From Cannabis sativa (lineage: Eukaryota > Streptophyta > Magnoliopsida > Rosales > Cannabaceae), in NCBI RefSeq assembly GCF_029168945.1, contig NC_083609.1, forward strand, positions 23,185,501-23,249,500: a stretch of 64,000 nt of DNA, given 5' to 3'. Position numbers and translations under genes: made by a program. The notes below the pieces were generated by a model. That model searched no databases and was not told the DNA's origin. It saw only the letters and a program-made list of their open reading frames with translations. The stretch's first letter is position 1, and every line of letters begins with the position of its first letter. Shown here piece after piece: positions 1 through 12,440 of this stretch.

Positions 1-1861
1 ATGTTGTTTAACACCCTAAATATGAACTTTCTAAAACGATAAAATAAACACATATAAAGTTAAGAAAACCTTACATTGATGCAGCGGAATTAATGTCTCC
101 TTCCACTCATATCTCTAACCCTTGTATCCTTTCTATCGCAGAGTATAATCAAGATCTGAGCCCGAATGTCCTTCTTCTTTAATTTTGATCCTTCACAGTC
201 TTCCAATCTATGATTGAGTTACAAGTTGCTGTGTGTGGGCACTCACTCTTTCACTAGGGTTGAAATTTAGGAAGAGAAAAGAGAAGAGGGTTTCGGCCAA
301 GGAATAGAAAATAGGGAAGGCTCAGTTTTTCTGAAGAGAGAAATTTCTGACAGAAAAGGTTATTGAAAACTTGTTAGCATCTGATTTGACTGAGCCATCA
401 CTTTCTATTTATAGGCAACTACTAGGTTTAGGTTAGGAATTAATTGACATTAAAATAATGAAAATATCAATTTGAATTTCCACAAATAGTGGCCGGCCAT
501 CATGGGCCCCACTTGATTTCGCAGTTTTAACAAATTTTATTTTTTATTTTCTCAAAAACGCTAATTTTCCAATTCTAACCATTTAAATGCCAAAACTAAT
601 TATTTAATAACTAAAATAGATTATTAAATAATATTGTCATTTAATTTAATTATTAACTAGACATATAAAGTCCATTAATAAATAAATAAACCTAGAATCT
701 CTTTTCTTTACAATTTCACCCCTGCTTAGTGAAAATTCACAAATTAGACATAGTCTAACTTTAGAATTATAATTGATCAATCACGAATCAATTAATGAGT
801 CTTACAAGCAGAATGTTCTCAACTAGAATGGGGACCATGGATCTATATGCTGAGCTTCCAATAAGTGAACCAAATTTACCAAGTAAATTCCTACTTATTA
901 ATTCGTCGTTGAATCCACTCTTAGAACTTAGAATTGCACTCTCAAACTTATATAGAGCATATTATATGTTCCACGATATCAATATGCCATCTCATTTAAC
1001 CATTGTTATAATCTTATTGTGATTTAAAGATCCTCTATATAGATGATCTACATCGAGATGGGATAATTTTACCGTTCTCACCCCTCAATGTATTTTGCCC
1101 CTTAAAACACTTAGCTACCTGTAAATGGTGTTTAGTGATCTAATAATTAGTCAGTTAAACAAGAGCTCATCCATTTACTTCTATTTGCTAAGCTCGAAGG
1201 GAATCATCACTTGACTTCTATACACCAGTAGAAGCTATAGATTCCATATTTATGTTCAACACTCCCACTCAATCATACTATCATGTTCCCAAAATATACG
1301 TATCACCCTGACCCAAAAGTAGGCTTAACCAATAAATCAAAGAACATGAATAACACTCTTGAGTTGAGCCTAAGCATATCAGGATTTAGATTCTTTTTAA
1401 TCTTAAGATCAACTACTGATATTGACTTGGAAAGATATATATATATATAACGGTAAGTTTGTAATATCTTAACTTAGTTGCAATATCGGTCCAGTCCAAT
1501 GTATACTCCATACATTCGAAACTAGTATACTTTACTAATGTTCTGGAAAGAACATAATACTTACTCCAAGTGTAAATACACATCATCGCTGATTATCACA
1601 TTAGTGTAAATCCAAAACACTGATGAAACAGGGACTTAGTCTTTTGATTCATATGATCACAATCACATTCCACTGTGTTGACGATACTGTAATTGTGAAT
1701 AAACATATGATCTGGATTTAACTGATTTTGTGTGTGTGAATGTAATAAACATATTAAACCATTAGCATGTAAAATTCATGCAAACATTAATCACTTCAAA
1801 TTTTTTATATTGATAACTAGTCAGATTATAAAGAGTTTTATTTGGGGCATAAAACCCAACA
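1..1861 (-). mobile_element. Family-L copia LTR, minus strand, cut by window edge
   Basis: Reverse complement of the LTR seen at 1983-3869, 19398-21160 and 36997-38845. Its 5' terminus (TGTTGGGTTTTATGCCCC on the minus strand) ends at 1861, and about 50 bp of its 3' end lie left of the window. A minus-strand TATA-like CTATAAATAG is near 404-414. The LTR abuts a plus-strand copia pol fragment at 1862, so it probably belongs to an element inserted in reverse orientation into that pol. The short open frames inside are not genes. Confidence 0.88.
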
Positions 1862-1953
1862 AGGACAACCTAGCTGATCCATTTACCAAAGTCTTGGCCG
1901 TGACAGCATTTGAAAAGCACCGTCAGAATTTAGGATTAATTGATATGTACTAA
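1862..1953 (+). pseudogene. Copia pol C-terminal remnant (end of RNase H)
   Basis: The frame reads KDNLADPFTK and ends about 20 codons later in GLIDMY and TAA. This is the usual C-terminus of Ty1/copia polyproteins, where the RNase H region ends in a (N/D)xLADxxTK box. A purine-rich tract follows at 1971-1982 and then a family-L LTR, as expected for a copia 3' end. Everything upstream in pol is missing because the minus-strand LTR abuts at 1861. Only the last 30 or so residues survive. Confidence 0.85.
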
Positions 1954-1970
1954 TTAGTTTTATATTAGTG

Positions 1971-1982
1971 CAAGTGGGAGTT
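1971..1982 (+). other. Polypurine tract of family-L copia element
   Basis: CAAGTGGGAGTT lies immediately 5' of the LTR that begins at 1983. The same tract occurs in reverse at 23103-23117 next to another LTR of the family. Position and composition fit the primer for plus-strand DNA synthesis. Confidence 0.8.
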
Positions 1983-3869
1983 TGTTGGGTTTTATGCCCT
2001 AAATAAAACTCCATTTCAATGTAATCTATTTTATTTAACATCAATAAAGAAACAAAAGTATTTTTCATTCATTTGTGTATGTTTTGGTTCACTTTATCAA
2101 TTGCTTGTCTATTTGATTCATAAATTCATCTTAAACCCTTTTCACATACTTGATCTTGTTTATTGTGTTGTCATCACATTGGAAAGTAAACATGACTATG
2201 TGAATAAAGTTTCCTAGATTTATCAGACACAGGGTTTTACTGATATGATAATCTACAACAAGAGTTTACTTGCATTTGGAGAAATGTTATGTTCTTTCCA
2301 AAACATTGGTTAAAGTAAAGCTCAGGTTGGATGCATGGAGTATGCATCAGAAGGGACCGATATTGAACTTTGACTTAGATTTATTAAACTTACCGTAAAA
2401 TCTATTCAAGTCAATATCGCCTAGTTGATCCTAGATCAAATGTTCTTAATCCTGTTATGATTAGGCTCAATCTTGAAAGGCTATTCGTGTTCTTTGATTT
2501 GCTAGTTAAGCCTACTTTTTTGTTAGGGTGATACGTACATTTTGGGAACACGGTAGTGCAATTGAGTGGGAACGCTAACATAAACATGGAATCTATAGCT
2601 TCTATCTGGCGAATAGTAAGCAAAGGATGATCTCCTTCGAGCTTGACCAAACGAACATAAATGGTGGAGTACTCATTTCACATAAGCTGAAATATCATTT
2701 ATACGGGGTCAAGTGTTTTAAGGATAAAATACATAGTAGGGTGTTACGGTAATCTAATCCCTTTACAGTGTAGATCATTCATATAGAGGATCATTGATCA
2801 CATTAGGATTATAACAATGGATAACTAATGATGTGTCTATATGGTGGAACATATAGAGCATTCTATATACTGAGAGTGCAATTCTAAGTTCTATGCGTGG
2901 ATTCAACGAAGAATTAATAAGTTAGTGAATATTTGTGATAAATTCTTGATCTACTTATTGGAAGCTCGGTTATATAGACCCATGGTCCCCGCACTAGTTG
3001 AGATAATATTGTTTGTAAGACTCATGTAGTTGGTTTTGATTAATCAATTATAATTCTCAAATTAGACTATGTCTATTTGTGAAATTTTCACTAAGTAAGG
3101 GCAAAATTGTAAAGAAAGAGTTGTTAGGGGCATATTTATTAATTATGATACTTTGTATGGTTCAATTAATAAATATGATAAATGACAATATTATTTAATA
3201 ATTATTTATAGTTATTAAATAGTTAGAATTGGCATTTAAATGGTTGAATTAGAAAATTGGCATTTTTGAGAAAATCAGATACAAAAGTGATAAAACTGCA
3301 AAATTGCAAAAAGTGAGGCCCAAATCCAATAAGCCTTGGCCAGCCACTTTTATAGGAGTTTTACCTCTGATATTTTCATTATTTTAATGCCAAATAATTC
3401 AAACCTAACCCTAGTGGAATGCTATAAATAGGTTGTGAAGGCTTGACGAAAAACACACTTTTTCATTCAGAAAAACTTGAGCCTCTCTCTCTACCTTGGC
3501 CGCCACTCTCTCTCTCTTCTTCCTTCATATTTCGAAACCCCTTAGTGATTAGAGTAGTGCCCACACACAACAAGCAATACCTCAATCATAGTGAGGAAGA
3601 TCGTGAAGAAAGATTATCAGCAAAAGGAGTTTCAGCATCAAAGATTCAGAGAAAGAGATCCAGGTTTGGATCTTGATAATACTCTGCGACAGAAATGATA
3701 CAAGGGTTAGAGATTTGAACGGAAGGAGTCATTTAATTCCACTGCACCCAATGTAAGGTTTCCTAAACTTTATATGTGTTTATTTCGTCGTTTTAGAAAG
3801 TTCATATTTAGGGTGTTAATCAACATACTTGTGAGTAGATCTAAGATCCTGGTAAAATAATTTCCAACA
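1983..3869 (+). mobile_element. Family-L copia 3' LTR
   Basis: Runs from TGTTGGG to CCAACA, 1887 bp, directly after a copia pol end and a polypurine tract, so it is the 3' LTR of a plus-strand element whose 5' part lies left of the window. A TATA box (CTATAAATAGG, about 3422-3432) precedes a CT-rich start region. The LTR lands in the ORF2 of the minus-strand LINE that resumes at 3870, so the copia element is younger than the LINE. Confidence 0.9.
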
Positions 3870-6428
3870 TAATTCTCTTCCCCAACATATACTTTGCCAA
3901 GTATAAGATGGTGAATGACCAATGTTAGCATCCAAAAAAGAGGTTGTTGAGAAATATCTATGTTTGAGTAACTGGCTTAACAAAGAGTTTGGCATGTCAA
4001 AAATCCTCCAGGCTTGTTTAGCTAAGAGTGCTTGGTTAAAATGTACAAAAGAGCGAAAACCCATACCTCCTTCATGTTTAGATTTGCATAAAGATTTCCA
4101 TCTTTTCCAATGTATTTTGGTACCGTTTTGATTAGTACCCCACCAAAAATTTGCCATCATACTCTCCAGTTGGTTGCAAAATTTCTTTGTGAGCTTGAAA
4201 CAACTCATATCATAGGTTGGAATTGACTGAACCACTGCTTTTAGGAGCACTTCTTTCCCTCCTACTAAAAATATTTTTTCATTCCAAGCATGGAGGAGTT
4301 TCCAAACCTTTTCTTTGATATTGCTGAAAAGTTCTTACTTATCCCTGCCCGAATAAGAAGGCAATCCCAAGTACCTCTCATGACAATCAGTAATAGGCAT
4401 CTGCAATGTTTGTGCAAAATAATTCTGACTAGCAATAGATGTATAGGGAGAGAAAGACATCACCGATTTGTCATTATTGAGTAGTTGTCCCGAAGCCTTA
4501 TGATATGTTTCAAGTGAACGTTTGATTGCTAAGGCAGACTGCTCCATAGCTTGACAGAACAAGAGACTATCGTCAGCAAAGAGGAGGTGTGAGGCCGATG
4601 GAGCACTTCGTGTTAAACATATGCCTTTCAAATGTCCTTCAGCTTCCTCATATTGCAATAATCAAGAACGAACCTCCGAACAAATAAGGAACAAATATGG
4701 AGATAATGGATCTCCCTGACGTAATCCACGATAAGGTTGGACATGACCAACAACTTCACCATTGAGTGAAAAAGAGAACGAGCTTGTGGTTATGCAACTC
4801 ATAATCAATGTCACCCACCTCGGAGCAAATCCCATTTTAAGCATTACCGCTTCAAGATATTTCCATTCGACTCTATCAAAAGCCTTACTCAATCCAATTT
4901 GAGTACTGAATATCCAATTCTCCCTTGAGTCTTATGTCGAAGATGGTGAATAAGCTCAAAAGCAACTAAGATATTATCCGTGATAAGTCTATTGGAAAGG
5001 AAGGCAGATTGTGTTTCAGAGATGACAAACGGTAGCACTTTCTGAAATCTAAGCACAATAGTCTTTGAGATGAGTTTGTAGATAACGTTACACAAACTTA
5101 AAGGATGATAGTCACACATACCAGAAGGGTTTAAAACTTTCGGTATCAAGGTGATTATAGAATTATTAAGTTGTGACATATCATTGCCATCATTGAGAAT
5201 TCCAAGCACAACTTGAGTGACAGAGGAGCCAACTATGCTCCAATAATTTTGATTAACCATAGCAGACATTCCATCACTTCCGGGACTCTCGTTGGGGCTC
5301 ATAGACTGTAGTGCAGCAAAGACTTCAGCACTTGAAAAAGGTGCAACAAGTGACTGATTCATAGTCATAGTAATTGTTGGAGGGATCGCATTTAACACAT
5401 ATTGAAGGGAGTCTGAATGTACACTCTCTGAAGCAAACAGCTGATCATAATAAGAACAAATAATTTGTGTCAAATCCTCCTTACCAGTAACTGTCAAACT
5501 GAGTTCATTTTTCTGAGATTTGATTGAATTATTGGCCTTTCTTGATGAAGCTTTAGCATGAAAAAAATTAGTATTTTGATCACCACATTGTAACCAATCC
5601 ACTCTTGATCGCTGATGCCAATATTCCTCTTCATGGGCCAAAAGTTCATCAAGAATCGCTTCAGATTGCTGGAGTTGTGTCACACCAGCTTGTGTTCGAT
5701 CAGCAATATTATTCAATTGTGCAACAATTTTCTGCAGCTTGGAGATGTCCTTTTTCATCTGCCCGAATTTGTGTTGGTGCCATCGTTGAAGTGCATCAGT
5801 ACAAGAAGTGAGATTGAGTGATATCACTTGAAGCAACAACAGGCCAATTCTCACGGATCAGTACAACAGCTTCCTCCTCCTTAAGCCACATCTTCTCAAA
5901 CCGAAATCTTGTTTACCTTACTGGTTTTTCCTGGTGTACATTGAGAGGCAGAATTTCCACAACAATAGCTCTATGATCCGAAGAATAGAAGTCCACATGA
6001 GATGTTGATAATGGTTGGAATTTAGTAATCCAAAGATCATTGGTAAAACACCAATCCAAACGCTCCTTAATACTTTCCACTTGATGACGACCTTTAATCC
6101 AAGTAAAAGGATCTCCATTAAAAGGAAGCTCATTTAAGTTACAGAATTCCAACACATTACGAAACTCCTCCATTTGATTTTCTCTTCTCAAACTTCCTCC
6201 TTGTTTGTTGCTATTGTACAGAATTTCGTTAAAGTCACCAATAACCATCCATGGAAGCATTGGAGCCACATCTTTAAGTCTTTTAAGAAGCGTCCATGAG
6301 TGAATTCAGTTATGAGTTGCAGGAGCTCCATAGAAAGCAGTGAAGTGACATATTGGTCCATTCGAGAAACCCATATAGCAATCAAAAACATTTATATTGA
6401 AGTTGTTCAAAGTGACAACAACATCATC

Positions 6429-6433
6429 ATTCC
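6429..6433. repeat. Target-site duplication ATTCC, left copy
   Basis: Identical to 8834-8838. The length (5 bp) fits LTR-retrotransposon integration and fixes the ends of the 6434-8833 element. Confidence 0.85.
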
Positions 6434-8833
6434 TGTAACGCCCTAAATAATTAGGCACGCTACTTAAGATACTTACGAAATCCTAATCCCCTAATTGGGA
6501 TTACTAATAAGATTAGCGCATAAATTAAACTTTAATTATAAACAAAATTAAAATAAAACTTGTAATAATTTAAACTTTACAATCTAAAAGTTACAGAAGT
6601 TGGGATCCCAAAAACATTTACAAAATATTATTACAAGTCCCTTTTCTTTCAGCCGGCCTAAGCGGCAAAACAGAGTCTCAAAAATACAACACTGGTAGAC
6701 CCCAACCCGCTTGGTCTGATATGGCTCGGACATGTACATTCTTCGCCCAGCTCCTGCACTCATGTCTGATCAGCAATAGTCTTATCCTTTCCTGCACAGT
6801 AGAGCACCCGTGAGCCAAGCCCAGCAAGATAGTGTAAAACATATCAACAATATGCTCATCATATAATACAAACAACAATGCCATTCAAATCTGTCTGTGT
6901 GACACAAACCTGCATGTTGCGCTCACATGCCTATTTATGTTTACGTGGCGTAAACCTACGTGTTGCTCTCACACGTCTATTTACAATAAGGCCTTAGAAT
7001 GGTTCTTCTATGTTTTGATTACCGAGTCCAACCTGATTATGCCTTGATCACATAATCCTTAAATCTCAATATAATCATACACTTAGCATGACATAGTATC
7101 TATTCAACTTATATCAATAGGGTAATAACCCTAGGCTATTAACCGTTCATATTAGGGTAATAACCCTAATCCCGGTTACAATTACTCACATATATTAATT
7201 TCAATATAATCACCACCATGCATACTCTACGTGCTAATTACTGTCTTACCTGTTGTCCCGCAAAGGCAGAGATTCCAAATCCCTGGGTGCTCCTGACCAG
7301 GTGCCGGTAATCCTAGTCACACAATCCGAGATTTTTACAAATAGGGTTAACCCCTGATTTCACATTCATAAAATATATTCATGGCATTTAAAATACAGAT
7401 AATCACATAGAGCTCGAAATGAGCTTTCCAACGATATAAAGAACTCCCAAAACGGAGTCCCGAGTCAAAAGTTATGGCCAAAACAAAATTCAGCATTTCT
7501 CGATGTACTCCAACTGGAATTCCGGTTGGAGTAGCCCTGAACCAACCGGAATTCCAGTTGTCTGGGCAGAGAACACGAAAATTTTCAATCTTTAAGCCCC
7601 CAAAACTTACTCAAATCTTTCCCAAACACCACCAAACTTTCCAGAGCATCATTATATGATATAATAAACATATTACATAGCTCAAACATAATAATTTCAC
7701 TAAAAATCAAAAAGTGCCATTAAACTCCAAGCTTGAGTTCCATGAACTCAAGCTTGCTTTACACAACCAAAATCAGAGCTTACAATCAGATTTAAACTCA
7801 ATGAAACCTTAAAAACGCCTCTGAATTTACCAAAAATAAATCCTACAATTCAACCTAAAATCATGCTTTAAATTAACAACTCTTCAAGCTCATAACTTGA
7901 GCTTCAAACCAACTTGATTCAAGTATTTTTTTCCATCAGCTCAATACCAAAAAGAACATGAATTTTCAACCTAGAAAATCCCCTGAAATCTCAGCCACAA
8001 CATACCAAGAGCAATATCCATTCTTTTACCAACACAACCATGCATAAAACACATAATTCATCAAACTTTCACAAGCATGCATTCAAGAGCATATTCAATC
8101 AAAAAAACATGCTTTCTCAATCTCAAATAACAGAAGAGAAATTCAGAGAAAGAAACAACATAGAAGCTTACCACAATCCCAAGTTTCTAACACCAAAAAT
8201 GAACTCCAAAATCCAAGCCAAATTCCCAAAAATCCAATTTAAGAAGATTAACAAAGTGAGAATTTGAAAGAGAGATAGAGGGGTGTTCGGTTAGGGCTAG
8301 GAAATCAGAAAATGAATTTTCTATTTTACCAAAAATTCATTTTGTTGCAAAAGTGAGTCAAATGGTCAAAATGACCAAATTGCCCCTAGGGCTTAAATGA
8401 AGCATATGCATGAAACAAGGGTAACTATGTCATTTCATGCTCATTAATTTCCAAATAAAATTCAGATTTCTCATTATCAAATAAAATACCAAATATCTCA
8501 ATCCAATTTACATTTCTGGCCCGAACCCAGTTCGGCCCGAAATACTCAGTTGTGACTATACCGCGCCAACCTGTCAGAACACACCTGAAAAGACAACACA
8601 TGCATACTATATAATAATATAGTTCTATTAAGCACGTAATTAAATTAATTTCATCAATTTACCCTTCTCGTGTCATAATTACTAAAATGCCCCTAGCTCA
8701 CCAAGGGGGTCTTAGCATATTATAAATCAATTAAATTCACATATATTGAACCATATAATAATATAATTCCTCACTTATTCATAATTATCTAATTAGGGTT
8801 TTGCTAATCCATTCATAACTCTAGGGTATTACA
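6434..8833 (-). mobile_element. Solo LTR (2.4 kb, TGTAAT-class) inserted in the LINE endonuclease
   Basis: Bounded by TGTAACGCCC on the left and GGGTATTACA on the right, 2400 bp, and flanked by the 5-bp duplication ATTCC (6429-6433 and 8834-8838). On the minus strand it begins TGTAATACCC and ends GGGCGTTACA, so it has the TG...CA ends of an LTR. It is homologous, in opposite orientation, to 15431-17677. No gag or pol is present. LTRs with this start are common among plant Ty3/gypsy chromoviruses, but that lineage assignment is an inference from memory. Confidence 0.82.
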
Positions 8834-8838
8834 ATTCC
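8834..8838. repeat. Target-site duplication ATTCC, right copy
   Basis: Right-hand partner of 6429-6433. Confidence 0.85.
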
Positions 8839-9047
8839 AAAACAACATTAAACCACCACTAAGACCAATTCTAGGAACTTCTAGACCATTATTAAAATGT
8901 AAAAGATTGCGAAAACGGGAAATAGAATTACAAGCTAACTTAGTTTTCATTACAAATAAACAGCGGGGGTTTGCTCCTTGACAAGAAAACAGAGTTTCTG
9001 GACAGCACTTGGGTTCCCCAAACCACGAGCGTTCCAACTAACAATTT

Positions 9048-10571
9048 TCATGGCTGTTGGCGGGACTGTAAACCAGTCACCGCTGAATTATCTGCTACAC
9101 CCCCAGAATCCCTGAAGTCTGTGGAAACTTGTTGTTGTTCATCTTCTTCAATTGACAAAGTTGAAGTGAAGTCATTGGAAGTATTCCCTCTACATCTTTT
9201 TAGTGTTTGCCTCAGCGATAGACCATCACTTTGTCTCTTAGTTTACAGATTTGGGTTAGAGTTTTCTTTCCCAAATGTGTTCCCAGGAGCCGTGGGAATA
9301 GATGGAGAAGCATGAGCATTTGTAAAAACAGTTGAAGTGTTAACCCAATTGTGCTTATTAGTGATTGAAACTGATTGAGTAGTTGGAGGGTAAGTCGCAA
9401 AAGTATTATTACACAAAGATGCTGAAACTGCAGGCATGTAAATTGATGATAGATTAGTGTAATTAATATCAGGATCATCAGATGAGAGTGTGGGTTTCAC
9501 ACGATCAATCTTCTAAGCAGAGGAAAGTGAGGTTAGGGTAGTGTGATGATTAAGAATGGGAGGCTTAAAATAAATGGAGTGTGATGGTAAAGTAACATGT
9601 GGTGGAGCAACATTAATGACTAGAACATGTGCCCCATTGTTGTCATTAACTTCATTGTTAACAGTGTGTTGGGAGGACTCTCCATCCAAGAATTGTCGTG
9701 GCTGAGGCAGTCCACGTAACTAAAGATTAGGAATTGCAGCAGTGAGACTTTTCTTGGCAAGCCGAGTCAAAAGTGGCCATGCATCCCCTTTGGAAAAATC
9801 CGTTCTGTATCGATCGCAACTTGAAGTTGGCAGAGGAGATCCTTTGATGTACGGCTGATACTCTAGTGCAGGTTCTTCTCCATTATCCAATTGCTCAAGA
9901 TATATCTGGCATTTGTTATATGGGTGACCGATTCTCCCACATTCCATACAATATTCCGGCAACCGCTCGTATCGAAATTCAACCCAGAACTTATCTTTGA
10001 CATGAGTAAGAGAGATCATTCGTCCTCTCTTTAGAGGTTTGGTGACATCAATTTTAACTCGGATACGCAGAAACGGCCCCCAACCTTCATTCAGGGAATC
10101 TTCAAAAACATCAATGTACTCGCCAACAATATTTCCAAGAGCAAAAGCCAAAGATTTAGTTTTACTCAAAAAAGGAAGGCGGAAGACTTGTACCCAAAAA
10201 GGTGTAAATTTAAGATCTTCAGAAGTAAAATTTTTTCCAATTTCAGGTGTATGCAGAACAATGCGGTGGTTTTGGAAGTGGAAAGGTTCACGATTCAGGA
10301 CTCGGATTTTATCCCCCTCACATCCGAAAGAGAGCATAAACATATCATAAGATTCAGAAATTTTTACAGGAAATCTCCCATCCCAATGCTCAGACATTTG
10401 ATTTTGCAAAGTGGACAACTAAACTTTCTTCTTTGTAAAAATCTTGGCATACAGCACCGTATCAATAGTAACTGAGGGTGAAATAGCTTCAGAATCATGA
10501 AATTCGAACACTGATTCCTCATCTTCAGTTAATGTAATTTTCTCCTTCATTTTATTAATGAGCTGATCCAT
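9048..10571 (-). pseudogene. LINE ORF1 (DUF4283 plus CCHC zinc knuckle), with stops
   Basis: One frame runs from ATG 10571 to a TGA at 9050-9048, so the stop overlaps the ORF2 start in the arrangement ATGA. In-frame stops interrupt it at 10419-10421, about 9720, about 9513 and about 9243. The middle part, 232 codons without a stop (9720-10418), has the DUF4283 fold region (NEHWxGRFPVKI-like start, later FWVQVFRLPF) and a zinc knuckle CMECGRIGHPYNKC (CX2CX4HX4C). These are typical of the RNA-binding ORF1 of plant L1 elements. The C-terminal part is low-complexity and Ser/Thr-rich. Confidence 0.88.
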
Positions 10572-10768
10572 GGTGAACCAAAGGAACACTGATTAGAAGT
10601 TGAAAAAGAGAAGAACAGGGGAAGGACACTACCAAGGAAATAACCCAGAAAGAAGAAAATTCAGTTAAAAAAACAATAACTGCATAAATAACTGAAGAAA
10701 AACTGCTATTTTCTGGGAAAAAGATGAATAAAACTGGTAAAATCCATATGGGACATTAACTGCCACAG

Positions 10769-11118
10769 AGCACTAAAAAAACAAAAAAAAAATAATACTA
10801 ATTACAACATACACATTTATAAGAAAACAAATAGATTAAAAAGCTATGTATGCCAAAATAGATAGGAGTTTACTATAACACCTCTTTAAAATGGTGTACT
10901 ATAAACTTACCCAATATTAATTTACAAGATTTCTATTAGAAATTCATTATGCATCCTTCATTTTTAAAATTAATTATATAGATATTTTGTCAAGAAAAAA
11001 ATCATTATAGATAGAAGATGAGTGCTAAGGCGACTCTCTATTGTACAAAAATGTACTCTATTTTGCACTCTCCATCATCCAATGACAAGTGTCATCTTTC
11101 AAGATTGGTTTATTTGTG
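10769..11118. other. AT-rich stretch without recognisable feature
   Basis: Between the A-rich 5' end of the LINE and the hAT MITE. No open frame of note and no repeat shared with the rest of the window was seen. Confidence 0.5.
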
Positions 11119-11126
11119 CTTAATAA

Positions 11127-11632
11127 ACAGGGTGTTCGCGGTGCGGTTTTTTACTATTTTTTCAAACCAACCCGCACATGCGGTTTTTCTAATTTTCCAA
11201 ACCGCACCCGCACCACGAAACTAAAAAATCGAACTGCAAAAAATAGTGTGGTGCGATTTTTGCGGTTTGGACTATCACCAAATAATTAAACTATCAAAAA
11301 TACAATAAAGTTTGAGTAACACTTGTCAAAAATACCATAAGGCTTGAAAATAAATATGGAAAAAAAATTAAGTTTCAACAATACAATAATTAGTGGGCTT
11401 TGAGTTGAACATTCACCTATTGGACCTAAATAAATATAAAAATTGTTATTTTTATAATGTGTGGTGCGGTGCGGTTTGAATCGCATATTAACAATTCAAA
11501 ATCACAAACCGCATCGCACTGTGCGGTTTAGGAAAAATTCAAACCGCGACCGCACTGCAAAGAATTTTAAATCTCATTTTTTTGCGGTGTGGTGCAGTGC
11601 GGGCGGTTTGAGCGATTTGATGAACATTCCTA
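11127..11632. mobile_element. hAT-type MITE with 8-bp TSD
   Basis: About 506 bp flanked by CTTAATAA at 11119-11126 and 11633-11640, the 8-bp duplication of the hAT superfamily. The left end reads CAGGGTGTTCGCGGTGCGGT; the right end in reverse complement reads TAGGAATGTTCATC, so the terminal repeats match imperfectly (YAGG.RTGTTC). The inside is unusually rich in GCGGT/ACCGC motifs that fold back on one another, and it has no transposase. Confidence 0.82.
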
Positions 11633-11699
11633 CTTAATAATTAGACATAATATTATTATCTTAGAAAAAAATTAACTTTTCATGCATACACTAGGGGAA

Positions 11700-12440
11700 A
11701 ATTGGTCCCCTAAACTCATATTTTGCAACATTAAGAGACAAGGCCAATATTAAGTATAACCCCAAAATACACATACAGCTCAAAATCACCATATCTCTCT
11801 TCTCTTCTCTATTCTCTATTCTCTCTTCTCTAAATCTTACCCACTCACAAACTTCATTCTCTTCACTCATTTCATCATCAAATAACATAAAATTTTCGTA
11901 CAAGCTACACTACATTCTCTTCACTCATTTTTGAACGGAGCATCATACACGAATTCAATGGGTAATGATTTTTCTTTATTTAATCTTTTTACTGGTTGTT
12001 ATATTTAGTTTATAATATTATTTTGATGCTCGATCTATTAGTTGTTGTTGTTTTATGTTTTTTTTTGTGTAGAAATAATTGTTCTTCAAGTTTTTTGCGT
12101 TTTTTAGTTTCTGGTTTGTTTTCGTCTGGTCTAATAATGTATGATACGGGTCTGATGGTGGCCCGATGGTTAGTTCAGTTTCAAGGTTAGGGATGATGTC
12201 TAAATAGGTATGATGGTCAGTCCGATATGGCGTCCGATGCTCCTTAGAATTTTGTTTGATATGTCAGGTCCAATGTTATGTCGGATGGGTCTGATGGTTG
12301 TGTCTGACAATTTTTTGTTGGAATTTATCATATGTGGTCCGATATGGGTCTGCTTGTGTTCGATGCTTGACAGAGTTATGGCTTTTTGAGGATTTTTTTA
12401 TCACATTTCTATAAGATTTTTGACTAAAATTTTATTTTTT
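11700..12440 (+). promoter_or_regulatory. Leader-like, CT-rich sequence and GT-start intron-like region upstream of MULE fragment
   Basis: A CT-rich run (11790-11930) resembles a plant 5' leader. It leads to ATGGGTAATG near 11958, where GTAATG could be a splice donor. The following 450 bp are T/G-rich with no open frame and carry many imperfect copies of a GTCCGATG/GTCTGATG motif (12128-12375). It may be the 5' end of the MULE-like gene whose coding fragment follows. This is inference from composition and order only. Confidence 0.35.

Larger units (their letters stand above)
3870..9051 (-). pseudogene. LINE ORF2 (AP-endonuclease plus reverse transcriptase), broken
   Basis: ORF2 would encode the endonuclease and reverse transcriptase for target-primed reverse transcription. 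It starts at ATG 9051 with MKIVSWNARGLG, the usual start of plant L1 endonucleases. A frameshift follows in a C-run near 8965, then ETK-like METK/MKTK context, and then the 6434-8833 insertion. The frame resumes with GDFNEI (about 6240) and SDHRAIVV (about 5970), both endonuclease motifs. A connector coiled-coil region lies at 5200-5850. RT motifs include [20 protein letters not shown] (about 4700) and an intact FADD (about 4580). A 1-nt deletion breaks the frame at the first catalytic aspartate box ([12 protein letters not shown], about 4888). The thumb region reaches 3870, where the copia LTR begins; the zinc-binding C-terminus is missing. Confidence 0.9.
3870..10768 (-). mobile_element. L1-type LINE, minus strand, 3' end cut off by copia insertion
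   Basis: An L1-like non-LTR retrotransposon reading right to left: A-rich 5' leader (about 10572-10768), ORF1 with a nucleic-acid-binding domain and zinc knuckle, then ORF2 with endonuclease and reverse transcriptase. It is interrupted in the endonuclease by a 2.4-kb LTR (6434-8833) and its 3' end is displaced by the family-L LTR at 3869. Stops and small frameshifts mark it as dead. The 5' boundary is approximate because the matching TSD is not in the window. Confidence 0.88.

Noticed and set aside
3443..3676. 77-codon plus-strand frame in the LTR
   Set aside because: Lies in the CT-rich R/U5 region of a family-L LTR and is not kept open in the other LTR copies.
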